Source: Falsiroseomonas oleicola | GTDB lineage: Bacteria; Pseudomonadota; Alphaproteobacteria; Acetobacterales; Acetobacteraceae | Length of the DNA stretch: 64,000 nt | NCBI RefSeq assembly: GCF_019029495.1 | Contig: NZ_JAERQM010000006.1 | Coordinates: forward strand, 15,115 to 79,114 | Direction: 5' to 3' | Part shown: positions 8,803 to 17,439 of the stretch, in pieces | Numbering within the stretch: position 1 is the stretch's first letter | Layout: the number at the start of each line of letters is the position of its first letter | The notes under the pieces: generated by a model | What the model saw: only the letters and a program-made list of their open reading frames with translations | Databases searched by the model: none | What the model was told of the DNA's origin: nothing | Translations under genes and position numbers: made by a program

Positions 8803-8915
8803 GGCCGGTCTCTTGACCGGTCCGAGCGGCCGAATGGCCGCCGCCGCAAGTGCGGCGAAGCCAAGCAAACCGGAGGTTTGCGCCCGGCGTTTGAGGGGCC
8901 TGAAACGTGTCAGCG
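8803..8915 (+). repeat. Dispersed multi-hairpin repeat, copy A
   Basis: This lies between two convergent genes. Hairpins in order: GGCCGGTC-TCTT-GACCGG (8803-8820), GCGGCC-GAAT-GGCCGC (8826-8841), CGCCGC-AAGT-GCGGCG (8842-8857), linker AAGCCAAGC, and GCAAACC-GGA-GGTTTGC (8865-8881). The conserved tail GCCCGGCGTTTGAGGGGCCTGAA follows, then GAAACG/CGTTTC. Copy B at 15380-15507 keeps linkers and loops but changes several stems compensatorily. Confidence 0.75.
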
Positions 8916-8931
8916 TTTCGGGCCATCGATA

Positions 8932-10125
8932 TTACGCCATCCGGGCGCGCCTCGGCCGCAGGAACAGCGTCAGCCCCAGCGCGAAGACCAGCGCCGGCAG
9001 CAGCATCAGGTTCAGCACCTCCCACCCCAGCGTGTCGTGGATGATGCCGGAGCCGAGCGCCGTGCAGGCGACGGTGCCGAAGACGATGAAGTCATTCGCC
9101 GTCTGCGCCCGCACCCGCTCCTCCGCCGTATGGGATTCGCCCAGCAGCGTGGTGGCGCCGGTGAACATGAAGTTCCAGCCGAGGCCCAGCAGCACCAGCG
9201 CCACGGTGAAGTGCCAGAAGGTCTCATCCTGCACCGCGACGGCGACGCAGAGCGCGTTCAGAACCGCGCCGACCGCGATGATGGTCCGCGCGCCAAAACG
9301 GGCGATCAGCCGGCCGGTGAAGAAGCCGGGCGCGAACATCGCCACGGCATGGGCCTGGATCACCGTGGCGCTGGCGCCGACGCCGAAGCCGCAGGCCATC
9401 ATCTCCAGCGGCGTCGAGGTCATCAGCAGGTTCATGGTGCCATAGGCCATGGCGCCGGTGCCGGCGGCGGCCAGGAAGGCCGGGCGGCGCAGGATGTCGA
9501 TGATCGGCGTCGCCACCTTGGGACGCGGCGGCGCCGGCGGCAGGCGGACCTTGGTCAGCAGCACGGCGCAGAGGATCGGCAGCAGCGCCAGTAGCAGATA
9601 GGTGCCGAGGAACAGGAAGGGCTGGAACATGTCCTTGCTGTGCTTCACCAGCTCCGGCCCGAAGATCGCCGCCAGCACGCCGCCGGCCATGACCAGCGAA
9701 ATCGCCTTGGGCCGGTAGGCCGGGCTGGCGACCTCGGCGGCGGCGAAGCGGTAGTGCTGGGCGATGCCGAAGCCGATGCCGGCGGGCAGCGCGCCCAGCG
9801 CATAGACCCAGAAATCGCCGAGCCAGATGCCCAGCGCGAAGGTCAGCGCGCCGCAGAAGGACCCCGCCGCCCCCATCAGGAAGCCGGCGCGGCGGCCGAG
9901 GCGCGCGAAGATGATGCCGGCGGGGATGGAGGCCGCCATGGTGGCGACCATCTGCAAGGCCAGCGGCAGCGTCGCCAGCGACTTGTCCGTGGCCAGGCTG
10001 TAGCCGACCAGCCCGCCCATCGCGACCTGGCCGACGACGGAGGCATTCATCAGCGCCTGGCAGAAGAACAGCAGGCGGACATCGCGCTTCATGGCGCGCT
10101 CGGCCTGCATCTCGGTCGCGGTCAT
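8932..10125 (-). CDS. Major facilitator superfamily transporter
   Basis: A 397-residue, 12-helix MFS permease. The loop after helix 2 has a degenerate MFS motif (FARLGRRAGFLMG), and the central loop near KVRLPPAPPRPKV divides the two halves. ATG 10125 overlaps the thiL stop by one base (TGATG), making it the last gene of the rib-nusB-thiL operon. The substrate is not evident; being cotranscribed with riboflavin and thiamine genes makes a vitamin-related cargo conceivable, but that is only inference. The gene ends against the intergenic hairpin repeat. Confidence 0.85.
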   Translation of the reverse strand: MTATEMQAERAMKRDVRLLFFCQALMNASVVGQVAMGGLVGYSLATDKSLATLPLALQMVATMAASIPAGIIFARLGRRAGFLMGAAGSFCGALTFALGIWLGDFWVYALGALPAGIGFGIAQHYRFAAAEVASPAYRPKAISLVMAGGVLAAIFGPELVKHSKDMFQPFLFLGTYLLLALLPILCAVLLTKVRLPPAPPRPKVATPIIDILRRPAFLAAAGTGAMAYGTMNLLMTSTPLEMMACGFGVGASATVIQAHAVAMFAPGFFTGRLIARFGARTIIAVGAVLNALCVAVAVQDETFWHFTVALVLLGLGWNFMFTGATTLLGESHTAEERVRAQTANDFIVFGTVACTALGSGIIHDTLGWEVLNLMLLPALVFALGLTLFLRPRRARMA

Positions 10126-11078
10126 CAGAAGTGGCTCCAGCCGGTCGCTTGCAGATCCAGGGTGCGGCCGGCGGCATCCCGCACACGCACCCCCTCCCCG
10201 GCCTCGATATGGCCGATGCGGGTTGCCGGCGTGGTGCCGGCGGCGGCCAGGACCGCTGCCCGCGAGGCGGGATCGGCGGTGAAGACCAGTTCATAGTCAT
10301 CGCCACCCGTCAGGATGCGCGGCAGCAGCGCGGCATCGGCCGCCAGGGCAAGGCGGGCTGGGTCCGAGAGCGGCACCAGATCGGCCTCGATCACCGCCGC
10401 GCAGCCGGCGGCGCGCGCCAGATGGCCGAGGTCCTGCACCAGCCCGTCCGAGACATCCATCGCCGCATGCGCCAGCCCGACCAGCGCCTGCCCCAGGGCG
10501 AGGCGCGGCCGTGGCAGCCGGTAGCGATCGGCCAGGTGCGGATCCGGCGGCAGGCGCCCGGTCAGCGCCAGCAGCCCCAGCGCCCCGTCGCCGACGCTGC
10601 CCGAGACCCAGACATCATCCCCCGGCCGCGATCCCACCCGCCGCAGCGCCGCGCCGGGCGCGACATGGCCCAGGATGGTCAGCGAGAAGGTGGCCGGCCC
10701 CTCCGTCGCCACGGTGTCGCCGCCAAGAAGCTCGATGGCGAATTCCGCCTGGTCCAGCGCCAGCCCGGCCGCGAAACCCGCGATCCAATCCTGCGTCACG
10801 CCGCGCGGAAAGGCCGTGGTCATCAGATAGGCCAGTGGCACCGCGCCCATGGCCGCGAGGTCCGACAGGTTCACCCGCAGCAGCTTGCGGCCCAGCGTCT
10901 CCGGCGGGTCCTCCGCCAGGAAATGCACGCCCGCCACCATGGCATCCGCCGCCAGCACGAGGGTGCGCCCCGGCGGCGGGTCGAGCAGCGCGGCATCATC
11001 GCCGAGGCCCAGCGCACCGCGCCCCGCCAGGGGCGCGAAATGCCGCGCGATCAGCCCGAACTCGGCGGGCAGCGTCAT
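10125..11078 (-). CDS. thiL: Thiamine-monophosphate kinase
   Basis: ThiL phosphorylates thiamine monophosphate to TPP with ATP. Family marks are GLGDDAALLDPPPGR near residue 22, MGAVPLAYLMTTAFP, ELLGGDTVATEGPATFSLTI, AAMDVSDGLVQDLGHLA and LTGGDDYELVFT near the end. The 317-residue length is typical. ATG 11078 lies one base after the nusB stop, the classical alphaproteobacterial nusB-thiL arrangement. A longer reading into nusB is not used. Confidence 0.96.
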   Translation of the reverse strand: MTLPAEFGLIARHFAPLAGRGALGLGDDAALLDPPPGRTLVLAADAMVAGVHFLAEDPPETLGRKLLRVNLSDLAAMGAVPLAYLMTTAFPRGVTQDWIAGFAAGLALDQAEFAIELLGGDTVATEGPATFSLTILGHVAPGAALRRVGSRPGDDVWVSGSVGDGALGLLALTGRLPPDPHLADRYRLPRPRLALGQALVGLAHAAMDVSDGLVQDLGHLARAAGCAAVIEADLVPLSDPARLALAADAALLPRILTGGDDYELVFTADPASRAAVLAAAGTTPATRIGHIEAGEGVRVRDAAGRTLDLQATGWSHF

Positions 11079-11079
11079 A

Positions 11080-11598
11080 TTAGCCGCGCGGCGCGGGCGT
11101 GAATTCGTCGGCGCGGAAGGCGCGGGCCAGTGCGTCCAGCACGCCATTGGCGAAGCGCGGCTCGTCGCCGACGAAGAAGCCGTTGGCGATGTCCATATAC
11201 TCGTTGATCACCACCCGCGCCGGCGGGTCGTTCGGCATGGACAACTCACCGGCCGCGGCGCGCAGCAGGGCGCGCAGCACCGGGTCGAGCTTCTCCAGCG
11301 GCCAGTCCTTGGCCAGGGCCTTGCCGATGGTCTCGTCCAGGCTCTCGATCTTGGCGGCGGTGTTGCGGACGATGCGGGCGAAGAGCTTGGCATCCACCTC
11401 CGGAATCCGGCCCTCGCCAAAACTGTCATCGGCCTCGTTCGGGCCGAGGCGGTGGCGGACGAACTGGTCGATCACCGTCTCCGGGCTTTCGCCGGCCTGC
11501 TCGCTCTGGAACAGCGCCTGCACCGCGGCGACGCGCGCGCCGGTGCGCGGGCGGCCAGAAGGCGCAGGCCTCGGACCCTTGGGCTTCTGGCCGCTCAT
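11080..11598 (-). CDS. nusB: Transcription antitermination factor NusB
   Basis: A 172-residue NusB, the RNA-binding subunit that with NusE recognises boxA in rRNA leaders. ARVAAVQALFQSEQAG is the start of the all-helical fold, and VVINEYMDIANGFFVGDEPRFANGVLDAL is the conserved C-terminal helix pair. ATG 11598 overlaps the ribH stop as ATGA, so it is preferred over an in-frame TTG at 11610. It sits between ribH and thiL in the operon. Confidence 0.95.
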   Translation of the reverse strand: MSGQKPKGPRPAPSGRPRTGARVAAVQALFQSEQAGESPETVIDQFVRHRLGPNEADDSFGEGRIPEVDAKLFARIVRNTAAKIESLDETIGKALAKDWPLEKLDPVLRALLRAAAGELSMPNDPPARVVINEYMDIANGFFVGDEPRFANGVLDALARAFRADEFTPAPRG

Positions 11599-12092
11599 CG
11601 GCGGGCCCAATGGGAGAAGTGCCAGCGGCGCGCCAGGGTGACCTGGCCGAGCACGGCATGCGCCGCCTCCGCACCCTTGTTGTGCTGGTCGGCGCGGGAC
11701 CGGGCGATGGCCTGGTCAAGGCTCGCCACCGTCAGCAGCCCGAAGCCCAGCGGCGCGCCGTATTCGGAAGCAACCGTCATCGCGCCCTGGCAGACCGAGG
11801 CGCAGATGAAGTCGTAATGGTCCGTCTCGCCCTTCACCACGCAGCCGAGCATCAGGAAGCCATCCCAGCGCTCCGTCGCGCCGAGCGCCATGCGCAGCGC
11901 CGCCGGCATTTCGAAGGCCCCGGCCACATCGACCACCTCCAGGCTCGCGCCTACGCCTTCCAGCACGCCACGGGCGCCAGCCAGCATCCCGCCGACGACC
12001 TCCCCGTAATAGGGGGCCTGGATGACCAGGATGCGCGGCGGCTCCCCGCTCAGGGTTTTTGCCGCGCGCGTCGGTGCGTCCTTGGTACTCAC
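11595..12092 (-). CDS. ribH: 6,7-dimethyl-8-ribityllumazine synthase
   Basis: Lumazine synthase condenses 5-amino-6-ribitylaminouracil with 3,4-dihydroxy-2-butanone 4-phosphate. VVDVAGAFEMPAALRMAL and GCVVKGETDHYDFICASV are the family's substrate-binding blocks, with the catalytic-loop His in the latter. The C-terminal KGAEAAHAVLGQV helix is also typical. Start is GTG 12092, overlapping the ribB stop as GTGA. At 165 residues it is normal for a capsid-forming RibH. Confidence 0.96.
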   Translation of the reverse strand: MSTKDAPTRAAKTLSGEPPRILVIQAPYYGEVVGGMLAGARGVLEGVGASLEVVDVAGAFEMPAALRMALGATERWDGFLMLGCVVKGETDHYDFICASVCQGAMTVASEYGAPLGFGLLTVASLDQAIARSRADQHNKGAEAAHAVLGQVTLARRWHFSHWARR

Positions 12093-13216
12093 TTGCTGTC
12101 CTTCGGTATCGGTCGCGTCTCGACCACGGTCAGGCCATAGCCTTCCAGGCCCACCACGGGGCGGGGTTTGTCGGACAGGCGGATGATGTCGCGCAAGCCC
12201 AGATCGGCCAGGATCTGCGCGCCAATGCCATAGTCGCGGATTTCCGGCGAGTTCAGCCGGCGTTCCCGCATCGCGCGTACCTGCTGCGACAGGCCATCGA
12301 GCCGCCAGTCTCGCAGCATCACCACCACGCCGCGCCCGGCATCGGCGATGGCGCGCATCGCCGCATGCAGGTCGTCCTCCACCTTGCCGCCGACCAGGTC
12401 GCGCAGCAGGGAGGTGGCGTGCATCCGCACCAGCATCGGCGCGGGGCCCGAGAGGTCGCCCTTCACCAGCGCCAGATGCTCCCCCTGGTCCAGGGTCGAG
12501 GCATAGACAACGACGCGCCAGGTGCCGCCGACACCCTCCACGCTGCCTTCCTCCACCCGCCGCACCAGCCGTTCCGTGCGGCGGCGATGGGCGATAAGGT
12601 CGGCGATGGTGCCGAGTTTCAGCCCGTGATGCTGGGCGAAGGCCACCAGATCCGGCATCCGGGCCATCGACCCGTCATCATTCATGATCTCGCAGATCAC
12701 GCCGGCCGGGTTCAGCCCGGCAAGGCGCGCGAAATCGACCGCCGCCTCGGTATGCCCGGCGCGCACCAGCGTGCCGCCATCCCGCGCCACCAGCGGGAAG
12801 ACATGGCCGGGGGTGACGATGTGTTCGCGGCCGAGTTCCGGATTGATGGCGACGGCCACGGTGCGGGCGCGATCGGCGGCGGAGATGCCGGTGGTCACGC
12901 CATCCCGCGCCTCGATGCTGACGGTGAAGGCGGTGGCGTGGCGGGTGCCGTTCGACTGCGCCATCAGCGGCAGGCCGAGCTGTTCCACCCGCTGCCGCGC
13001 CATCGCCAGGCAGATCAGCCCGCGGGCGTGCTTGGCCATGAAGTTGATGGCATCCGGCGTCGCGAATTGCGCGGGGATGACCAGGTCGCCCTCATTCTCC
13101 CGGTCCTCGTCATCCACCAGGATGAACATGCGGCCGCGCCGGGCTTCCTCCAGCAATTCCTCGGTGGGGCTGAGGAAGTCGTGGAAATTGGTGATCTGGG
13201 TGGTGACGGTGCTCAT
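12089..13216 (-). CDS. ribB: 3,4-dihydroxy-2-butanone-4-phosphate synthase with degenerate RibA-like domain
   Basis: Residues about 15-210 are a complete DHBP synthase: DDEDRENEGDLVIPAQ (metal and substrate acidic loop), GLICLAMA, GISAADRARTV, PGHVFPLVARDGG and RAGHTEAAVDFARLAG. The C-terminal half (about 220-375) has the GTP cyclohydrolase II fold, but the zinc-binding cysteine segment is replaced by HATSLLRDLVGGKVEDDL, with no Cys. This half therefore should not hydrolyse GTP. Such RibB-degenerate-RibA fusions are known in proteobacteria, and a separate functional RibA must lie elsewhere. ATGA overlap with ribE. Confidence 0.93.
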   Translation of the reverse strand: MSTVTTQITNFHDFLSPTEELLEEARRGRMFILVDDEDRENEGDLVIPAQFATPDAINFMAKHARGLICLAMARQRVEQLGLPLMAQSNGTRHATAFTVSIEARDGVTTGISAADRARTVAVAINPELGREHIVTPGHVFPLVARDGGTLVRAGHTEAAVDFARLAGLNPAGVICEIMNDDGSMARMPDLVAFAQHHGLKLGTIADLIAHRRRTERLVRRVEEGSVEGVGGTWRVVVYASTLDQGEHLALVKGDLSGPAPMLVRMHATSLLRDLVGGKVEDDLHAAMRAIADAGRGVVVMLRDWRLDGLSQQVRAMRERRLNSPEIRDYGIGAQILADLGLRDIIRLSDKPRPVVGLEGYGLTVVETRPIPKDSK

Positions 13217-13815
13217 GCGTTGAACTCCCGCAGGCGGGCGACGTAGCGGGCCAGCATGTCGATCTCGATGTTGACCCTGTCGCCCGGGCGCAACCTGCCG
13301 AAGCCCGTCACCTCCGTCGTATGGGGGATGATGTTGACGCCGAATTCGTGGCCATCAACCTCGTTCACCGTCAGCGAGACGCCGTCGATGGTGACCGAGC
13401 CCTTGGGCGCGATGTAGCGGGCGAGTTCCGCCGGCACCCGGAAGCGCCACCGGGTGGAGCCGTTCTCCGGCGTGGCGGAAAGCACTTCCCCGAGCCCGTC
13501 GACATGGCCGGAGACGACATGGCCGCCCAGCTCATCACCCATTTTCAGGGGCCGTTCCAGATTGATCCGCCGCCCCACCTGCCAGCCGCCCAGCGAGGTC
13601 TTTGTCAGCGTCTCGGCGGAGGCCTCCACGGTGAAGGCCGTGGGCTCCAGTTCCACCGCCGTCAGGCAGCAGCCGGAACAGGCGATGGAGGCGCCGATCA
13701 CCGCGCCCTCCAGCCAGCCTTCCGGCACGGCCACGGTCAGCCGCATATCCTGCCCCTCGCCGATCGGCGTGATGGAGGTCACCTCGCCCTGGGCAGTGAT
13801 GATCCCGGTGAACAT
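13213..13815 (-). CDS. ribE: Riboflavin synthase alpha chain
   Basis: Riboflavin synthase dismutates two lumazine molecules. The protein shows the two-fold lumazine-binding repeat: MFTGIITAQGEV at the first residues, SIACSGCCLTAVEL (first barrel), then LGGHVVSGHVDGLGEV and SVTIDGVSLTVNEVDG (second barrel). Length 200 residues. The order ribD-ribE-ribB-ribH completes the core pathway except RibA and the ribD phosphatase step. Confidence 0.96.
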   Translation of the reverse strand: MFTGIITAQGEVTSITPIGEGQDMRLTVAVPEGWLEGAVIGASIACSGCCLTAVELEPTAFTVEASAETLTKTSLGGWQVGRRINLERPLKMGDELGGHVVSGHVDGLGEVLSATPENGSTRWRFRVPAELARYIAPKGSVTIDGVSLTVNEVDGHEFGVNIIPHTTEVTGFGRLRPGDRVNIEIDMLARYVARLREFNA

Positions 13816-14919
13816 TCAGCCAGCCTCACGCTCGAATTCGGTCAGCATATCCGCGCCCAGCGCGCGCACCGCCACGCGGCGGAACTTGGGCGCCTTGGCG
13901 AGTTCCGGCAATGGGAGAGGATAGGAAGCTGGGATGCCGTCACCGCCGATCACCATCGGCGCGTGGAACCAGGCGAGCCGGTCCACCAGCCCCTCCCGCA
14001 GCAGCGATGCCGCGATGCCGGCCCCGCCCTCCGCCAGCAGCCGCGTGATGCCGCGCTGGGCCAGCGCCGCCAGGATGCCCTGCATGGCCAGGCCCTCCGG
14101 CCCCGGCGGCACTTCCAGGATTTCGACCCCGGCCTCACGCAGCGGCGCCAGGGCGGCTTCCGGATGGCCGGGGATGGTGGCGACCAGGGTCGGAATGTCG
14201 CGCGCGGTGCGCACCAGCTTCGCGGTGGGCGGGATGCGCAGCCGGGCATCGGCGACGATGCGGGGGGCGGGCACCGGGACGCCGCCGGGCAGGCGGCAGG
14301 TGAGGTCCGGATCGTCATCCAGCACGGTGCCGCTGCCGACCAGGATGGCATCGTGCCGGGCGCGCAGGCCATGGGCGGCGCGGCGCGCCTCCGGCCCGGT
14401 GATCCAGCGGCTTTCCTTGGTGGCGGTGGCGATGCGGCCATCCAGCGTGGTGGCGAGCTTCAGCGTGACCAGCGGCAGGCCCTGGCGCAGGCGCTTGATG
14501 AAGCCGGCATTTTGTCGAGCCGCCTCCTCCGCCAGCAATCCTTCCTCCACCACCACCCCAGCCGCCCGCAGGCGCGAAAATCCTTCGCCATCAACGCGGG
14601 GATCAGGGTCTCTCAATGCGACGACGATTCGAAAAATGCCGGCGGCGATGAGGGCGTCGGTGCAGGGCGGTGTGCGGCCCCAATGGCAGCAGGGTTCCAG
14701 CGTGACATAGGCCGTGGCGCCCCTGGCGCGGGCGCCGGCGCGTTTCAGCGCCTCCGTCTCCGCATGCGGGCGACCGCCGGGCTGGGTCCAGCCGCGCCCC
14801 ACCACCTGGCCATCCGCCGCGACGATGACGCAGCCGACCGCCGGATTGGGCCAGGTATTGCCGAGGCCACGCGCCGCCAGCGCCAGGGCGGCGCGCATAT
14901 GGGCCAGGTCGTCCGACAC
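13816..14919 (-). CDS. ribD: Bifunctional riboflavin deaminase/reductase RibD
   Basis: The N-terminal deaminase domain has the zinc motif HAETEAL and PCCHWGRTPPC (about residues 50-86). The C-terminal reductase domain begins TLKLATTLDGRIA with SRWITGPEARRAAHGLRARH and ends with LLAEGGAGIAASLLREGLVD. It catalyses the second and third steps of riboflavin synthesis. GTG 14919 is the start, 2 bases after the nrdR stop. The 367-residue length is normal and both domains look intact. Confidence 0.96.
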   Translation of the reverse strand: MSDDLAHMRAALALAARGLGNTWPNPAVGCVIVAADGQVVGRGWTQPGGRPHAETEALKRAGARARGATAYVTLEPCCHWGRTPPCTDALIAAGIFRIVVALRDPDPRVDGEGFSRLRAAGVVVEEGLLAEEAARQNAGFIKRLRQGLPLVTLKLATTLDGRIATATKESRWITGPEARRAAHGLRARHDAILVGSGTVLDDDPDLTCRLPGGVPVPAPRIVADARLRIPPTAKLVRTARDIPTLVATIPGHPEAALAPLREAGVEILEVPPGPEGLAMQGILAALAQRGITRLLAEGGAGIAASLLREGLVDRLAWFHAPMVIGGDGIPASYPLPLPELAKAPKFRRVAVRALGADMLTEFEREAG

Positions 14920-14921
14920 GC

Positions 14922-15374
14922 TCAGGAGCCTTCGATCTTCCCGAGGAAAGCGCGGAAATCCTTCGCCTCCCGGAAATTGCGGTAGACGCTGGCGAAGCGG
15001 ACATAGGCCACCTCGTCCACGTCGCGCAGCGTTTCCATCACCACCTCCCCCACGCGGCGGGAGGTGACCTCGCTATCCGCCTCCACTTCCAGGCGGCGCT
15101 GGATGCCGGTGACGATGCGCTCGATCCGCTCCTCCTCGAAGGGGCGCTTGCGGAGTGCCACGCGGACGGAACGTGCCAGCTTGTCGCGGTCGAAGGGCAC
15201 GCGCCGGCCATCGGTCTTGATGACGATCAGCTCGCGCAACTGCACCCTTTCGAAGGTCGTGAAGCGGTTGCCGCAGGCGGGGCAGGACCGGCGGCGGCGG
15301 ATGGCGCCGCCATCCTCCGCCGGACGGCTGTCCTTCACCTGCGTATCCTCATGGCCGCAAAAGGGGCAGCGCAT
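14922..15374 (-). CDS. nrdR: Transcriptional repressor NrdR
   Basis: NrdR represses ribonucleotide reductase genes by ATP/dATP sensing. The zinc ribbon is [16 protein letters not shown]...[12 protein letters not shown] (residues 3-36), followed by an ATP-cone ([20 protein letters not shown]). The 150-residue length is standard. It is placed between glyA and ribD, a common alphaproteobacterial arrangement. The glyA-nrdR gap contains a dispersed repeat. Confidence 0.96.
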   Translation of the reverse strand: MRCPFCGHEDTQVKDSRPAEDGGAIRRRRSCPACGNRFTTFERVQLRELIVIKTDGRRVPFDRDKLARSVRVALRKRPFEEERIERIVTGIQRRLEVEADSEVTSRRVGEVVMETLRDVDEVAYVRFASVYRNFREAKDFRAFLGKIEGS

Positions 15375-15379
15375 ATGTT

Positions 15380-15507
15380 CAGGCCCTCAAACGCCGGGCG
15401 CCGGCTCCGCCGGCTTGGCTGCGCGCCTTGCACTGGCGCGCCGGGCCATGCGGGTGGTCTGGGCGCGGCGGCCATTCGGCCGCTCGGCCCGCGGAAGTGC
15501 GCGGGCC
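15380..15507 (-). repeat. Dispersed multi-hairpin repeat, copy B
   Basis: This is in the 189-bp gap between glyA and nrdR, in reverse orientation to copy A. Plus-strand hairpins: GCCGGC-TCC-GCCGGC (15400-15414), GCGCGCC-TTGCACT-GGCGCGC (15421-15441), GCGGCC-ATTC-GGCCGC (15468-15483), GGCCCGCG-GAAGTG-CGCGGGCC (15486-15507). The tail CAGGCCCTCAAACGCCGGGC and linker GCTTGGCT match copy A, while several stems differ but still pair. Confidence 0.75.
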
Positions 15508-15563
15508 GCAGGTGGCGCCAAAAGGTCGGCACACATCGCCTGGGAGGTGCGCCATCGGCCTGG

Positions 15564-16865
15564 TCACCCGTAGATCGGGAAGCGGCGGCAGAGCTCGAGC
15601 ACGCGGGCCTTCACGGCGCCCTCGACGGCCTCATTCGCCTCGGCGCTATTGGCCTTGGCCAGGCCATCCAGCACTTCGCCGATCATCTGCCCGATCAGGG
15701 TGAACTCGCCTTCCCCGAAGCCCCGGCTGGTCGCGGCCGGGCTGCCGAGGCGGACGCCGGAGGTGACCATCGGCTTCTCCGGGTCGAAGGGGATGCCGTT
15801 CTTGTTGCAGGTCAGGTGGGCGCGGTTCAGCGCACCCTCCGCCGCCTTGCCGGTCAGCTTCTTCGGCCGCAGGTCGACCAGCACCAGGTGGTTGTCGGTG
15901 CCGTCGGTCACCAGGTCGAAGCCCTGGGCCTTCAGCTCCACCGCCAGCGCCTTGGCGTTCAGCACCACCTGCTTCGCATAGGCGCGGAATTCCGGCCGCA
16001 GCGCTTCCCCGAACGCCACCGCCTTGGCGGCGATCACATGCATCAGCGGGCCGCCCTGCAGCCCCGGGAAGACCGCGCTGTTGAACTTTTTCGCCAGCGC
16101 CTCGTCGTTGGTGAGGATCATGCCGCCGCGCGGGCCGCGCAGCGTCTTGTGCGTGGTCGTCGTCGTCACATGCGCATGCGGCACCGGCGAGGGATGCGCA
16201 CCGCCGGCCACCAGGCCCGCGAAATGCGCCATGTCCACCATCAGATAGGCGCCGACCTCGTCGGCGATGGCGCGGAACCGCGCAAAATCCCAGTGCCGGG
16301 CATAGGCGGAACCGCCCGCCACGATGACCTTCGGCCGGGTCTCCCGCGCAATCCGGGCCACTTCCTCCATGTCGATGAGCTGGTCCTCGCGGCGCACCGT
16401 ATAGGGCTGCACCTTGAACCACTTTCCCGATTGATTGGCGGGTGCGCCATGGGTCAGGTGGCCGCCGGCGGCGAGATCCAGGCCCATGAAGGTGTCGCCG
16501 GGCTGCATCAGGGCGAAGAACACCGCCTGGTTGGCCTGGGCGCCGCTATGCGGCTGGACGTTGGCAAAACCGCAATCGAACAGCTTCTTCGCCCGCTCGA
16601 TCGCCAGTGTCTCCGCCACATCGACCACCTCGCAGCCGCCATAGTAGCGGCGGCCGGGGTAGCCTTCCGCGTATTTGTTGGTCAGCACGGAGCCCTGCGT
16701 CTCCAGCACCGCCTTGGAGACGATGTTCTCGCTGGCGATCAGCTCGATGCCGTCCTGCTGGCGGATCAGCTCATCGCGCAGCGTGGCGGCGATCTCGGGA
16801 TCGGTCTCGGCCACGGGGGCGGAGAAGAAGCGGGCGGGCGTCATCGCCGGGGTGGTCTCGTTCAT
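15564..16865 (-). CDS. glyA: Serine hydroxymethyltransferase
   Basis: A PLP enzyme interconverting serine and glycine with tetrahydrofolate. [20 protein letters not shown] and [15 protein letters not shown] are the N-terminal substrate blocks, and [15 protein letters not shown] carries the PLP-binding lysine. At 433 residues it is typical. ATG 16865 overlaps the rpiB stop as ATGA and is chosen over an upstream in-frame start. Cotranscribed with rpiB and nrdR. Confidence 0.97.
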   Translation of the reverse strand: MNETTPAMTPARFFSAPVAETDPEIAATLRDELIRQQDGIELIASENIVSKAVLETQGSVLTNKYAEGYPGRRYYGGCEVVDVAETLAIERAKKLFDCGFANVQPHSGAQANQAVFFALMQPGDTFMGLDLAAGGHLTHGAPANQSGKWFKVQPYTVRREDQLIDMEEVARIARETRPKVIVAGGSAYARHWDFARFRAIADEVGAYLMVDMAHFAGLVAGGAHPSPVPHAHVTTTTTHKTLRGPRGGMILTNDEALAKKFNSAVFPGLQGGPLMHVIAAKAVAFGEALRPEFRAYAKQVVLNAKALAVELKAQGFDLVTDGTDNHLVLVDLRPKKLTGKAAEGALNRAHLTCNKNGIPFDPEKPMVTSGVRLGSPAATSRGFGEGEFTLIGQMIGEVLDGLAKANSAEANEAVEGAVKARVLELCRRFPIYG

Positions 16866-17323
16866 GCGGAGGGGCTCCAACCGGGGCTGAGCTTCAAAAC
16901 GCGGCGGTCATGCCGGCCGCCTTCATATGGCGTGGTCAGGAAGACGTTCAGCGCATCCAGCGCCACTTCCGCACCGATCATGCGGGCGCCGAGGGCCAGG
17001 ACATTGGCGTCGTTGTGCTGCCGGGTCAGGCGGGCGCCGGTCGCGTCATGCACCAGGGCGCAGCGGATGTCCGGGTGGCGGTTGGCGGCGATGGAAATGC
17101 CGATGCCGGTGCCGCAGACCAGCACGCCGAAGCGGGCCGCGCCATCGGCCACCGCGGCGCAGACGGCGGCGGCGAAGTCCGGATAGTCGACGCTTTCCGG
17201 CCCATGCGTGCCGAGATCGAGCACCGGATGGCCGGCGGCCTCCAGCGTGGCGCGCAGCGTGGCCTTCAGGCCGGTGCCGGCATGGTCGGAACCGAGGGCA
17301 ATGGGGGTTTCGGCGGGGGTCAT
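16862..17323 (-). CDS. rpiB: Ribose-5-phosphate isomerase B
   Basis: RpiB/LacAB family: [16 protein letters not shown] at the start, [10 protein letters not shown], the active-site [15 protein letters not shown], and [17 protein letters not shown]. It isomerises ribose-5-phosphate and ribulose-5-phosphate, feeding ribulose-5-phosphate to the DHBP synthase step of the downstream ribB. The start is ATG 17323, where the family alignment begins; a longer frame to 17386 has no similarity. First gene of the operon running down to thiL and the MFS gene. Confidence 0.95.
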   Translation of the reverse strand: MTPAETPIALGSDHAGTGLKATLRATLEAAGHPVLDLGTHGPESVDYPDFAAAVCAAVADGAARFGVLVCGTGIGISIAANRHPDIRCALVHDATGARLTRQHNDANVLALGARMIGAEVALDALNVFLTTPYEGGRHDRRVLKLSPGWSPSA

Positions 17324-17439
17324 GCCAAGGCTGTTACCACTTCCTGTGTCGGCCAGGAACCACCGACGCCAGATGCTGTGGCGCATGGCAGGATTGTCCC
17401 CCCGCGCCCTGTGCGGGAGACGGCCGCACCCCCAACCCC

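Noticed and set aside
13321-14985. 554-codon plus-strand frame opposite ribE and ribD
   Set aside because: Crosses two real genes antisense and encodes low-complexity His/Arg/Gln-rich sequence.
15351-17186. 611-codon plus-strand frame opposite glyA and rpiB
   Set aside because: Antisense to two confident enzymes and through the hairpin repeat; no domain.
14920-17323. Possible FMN riboswitch for the riboflavin operon
   Set aside because: No RFN-element consensus was found before ribD or rpiB; the operon seems driven from upstream of rpiB.
16927-17439. Upstream extension of the HlyB-remnant frame
   Set aside because: The extension is antisense to rpiB, lacks any membrane or peptidase domain, and is only an open frame by base composition.
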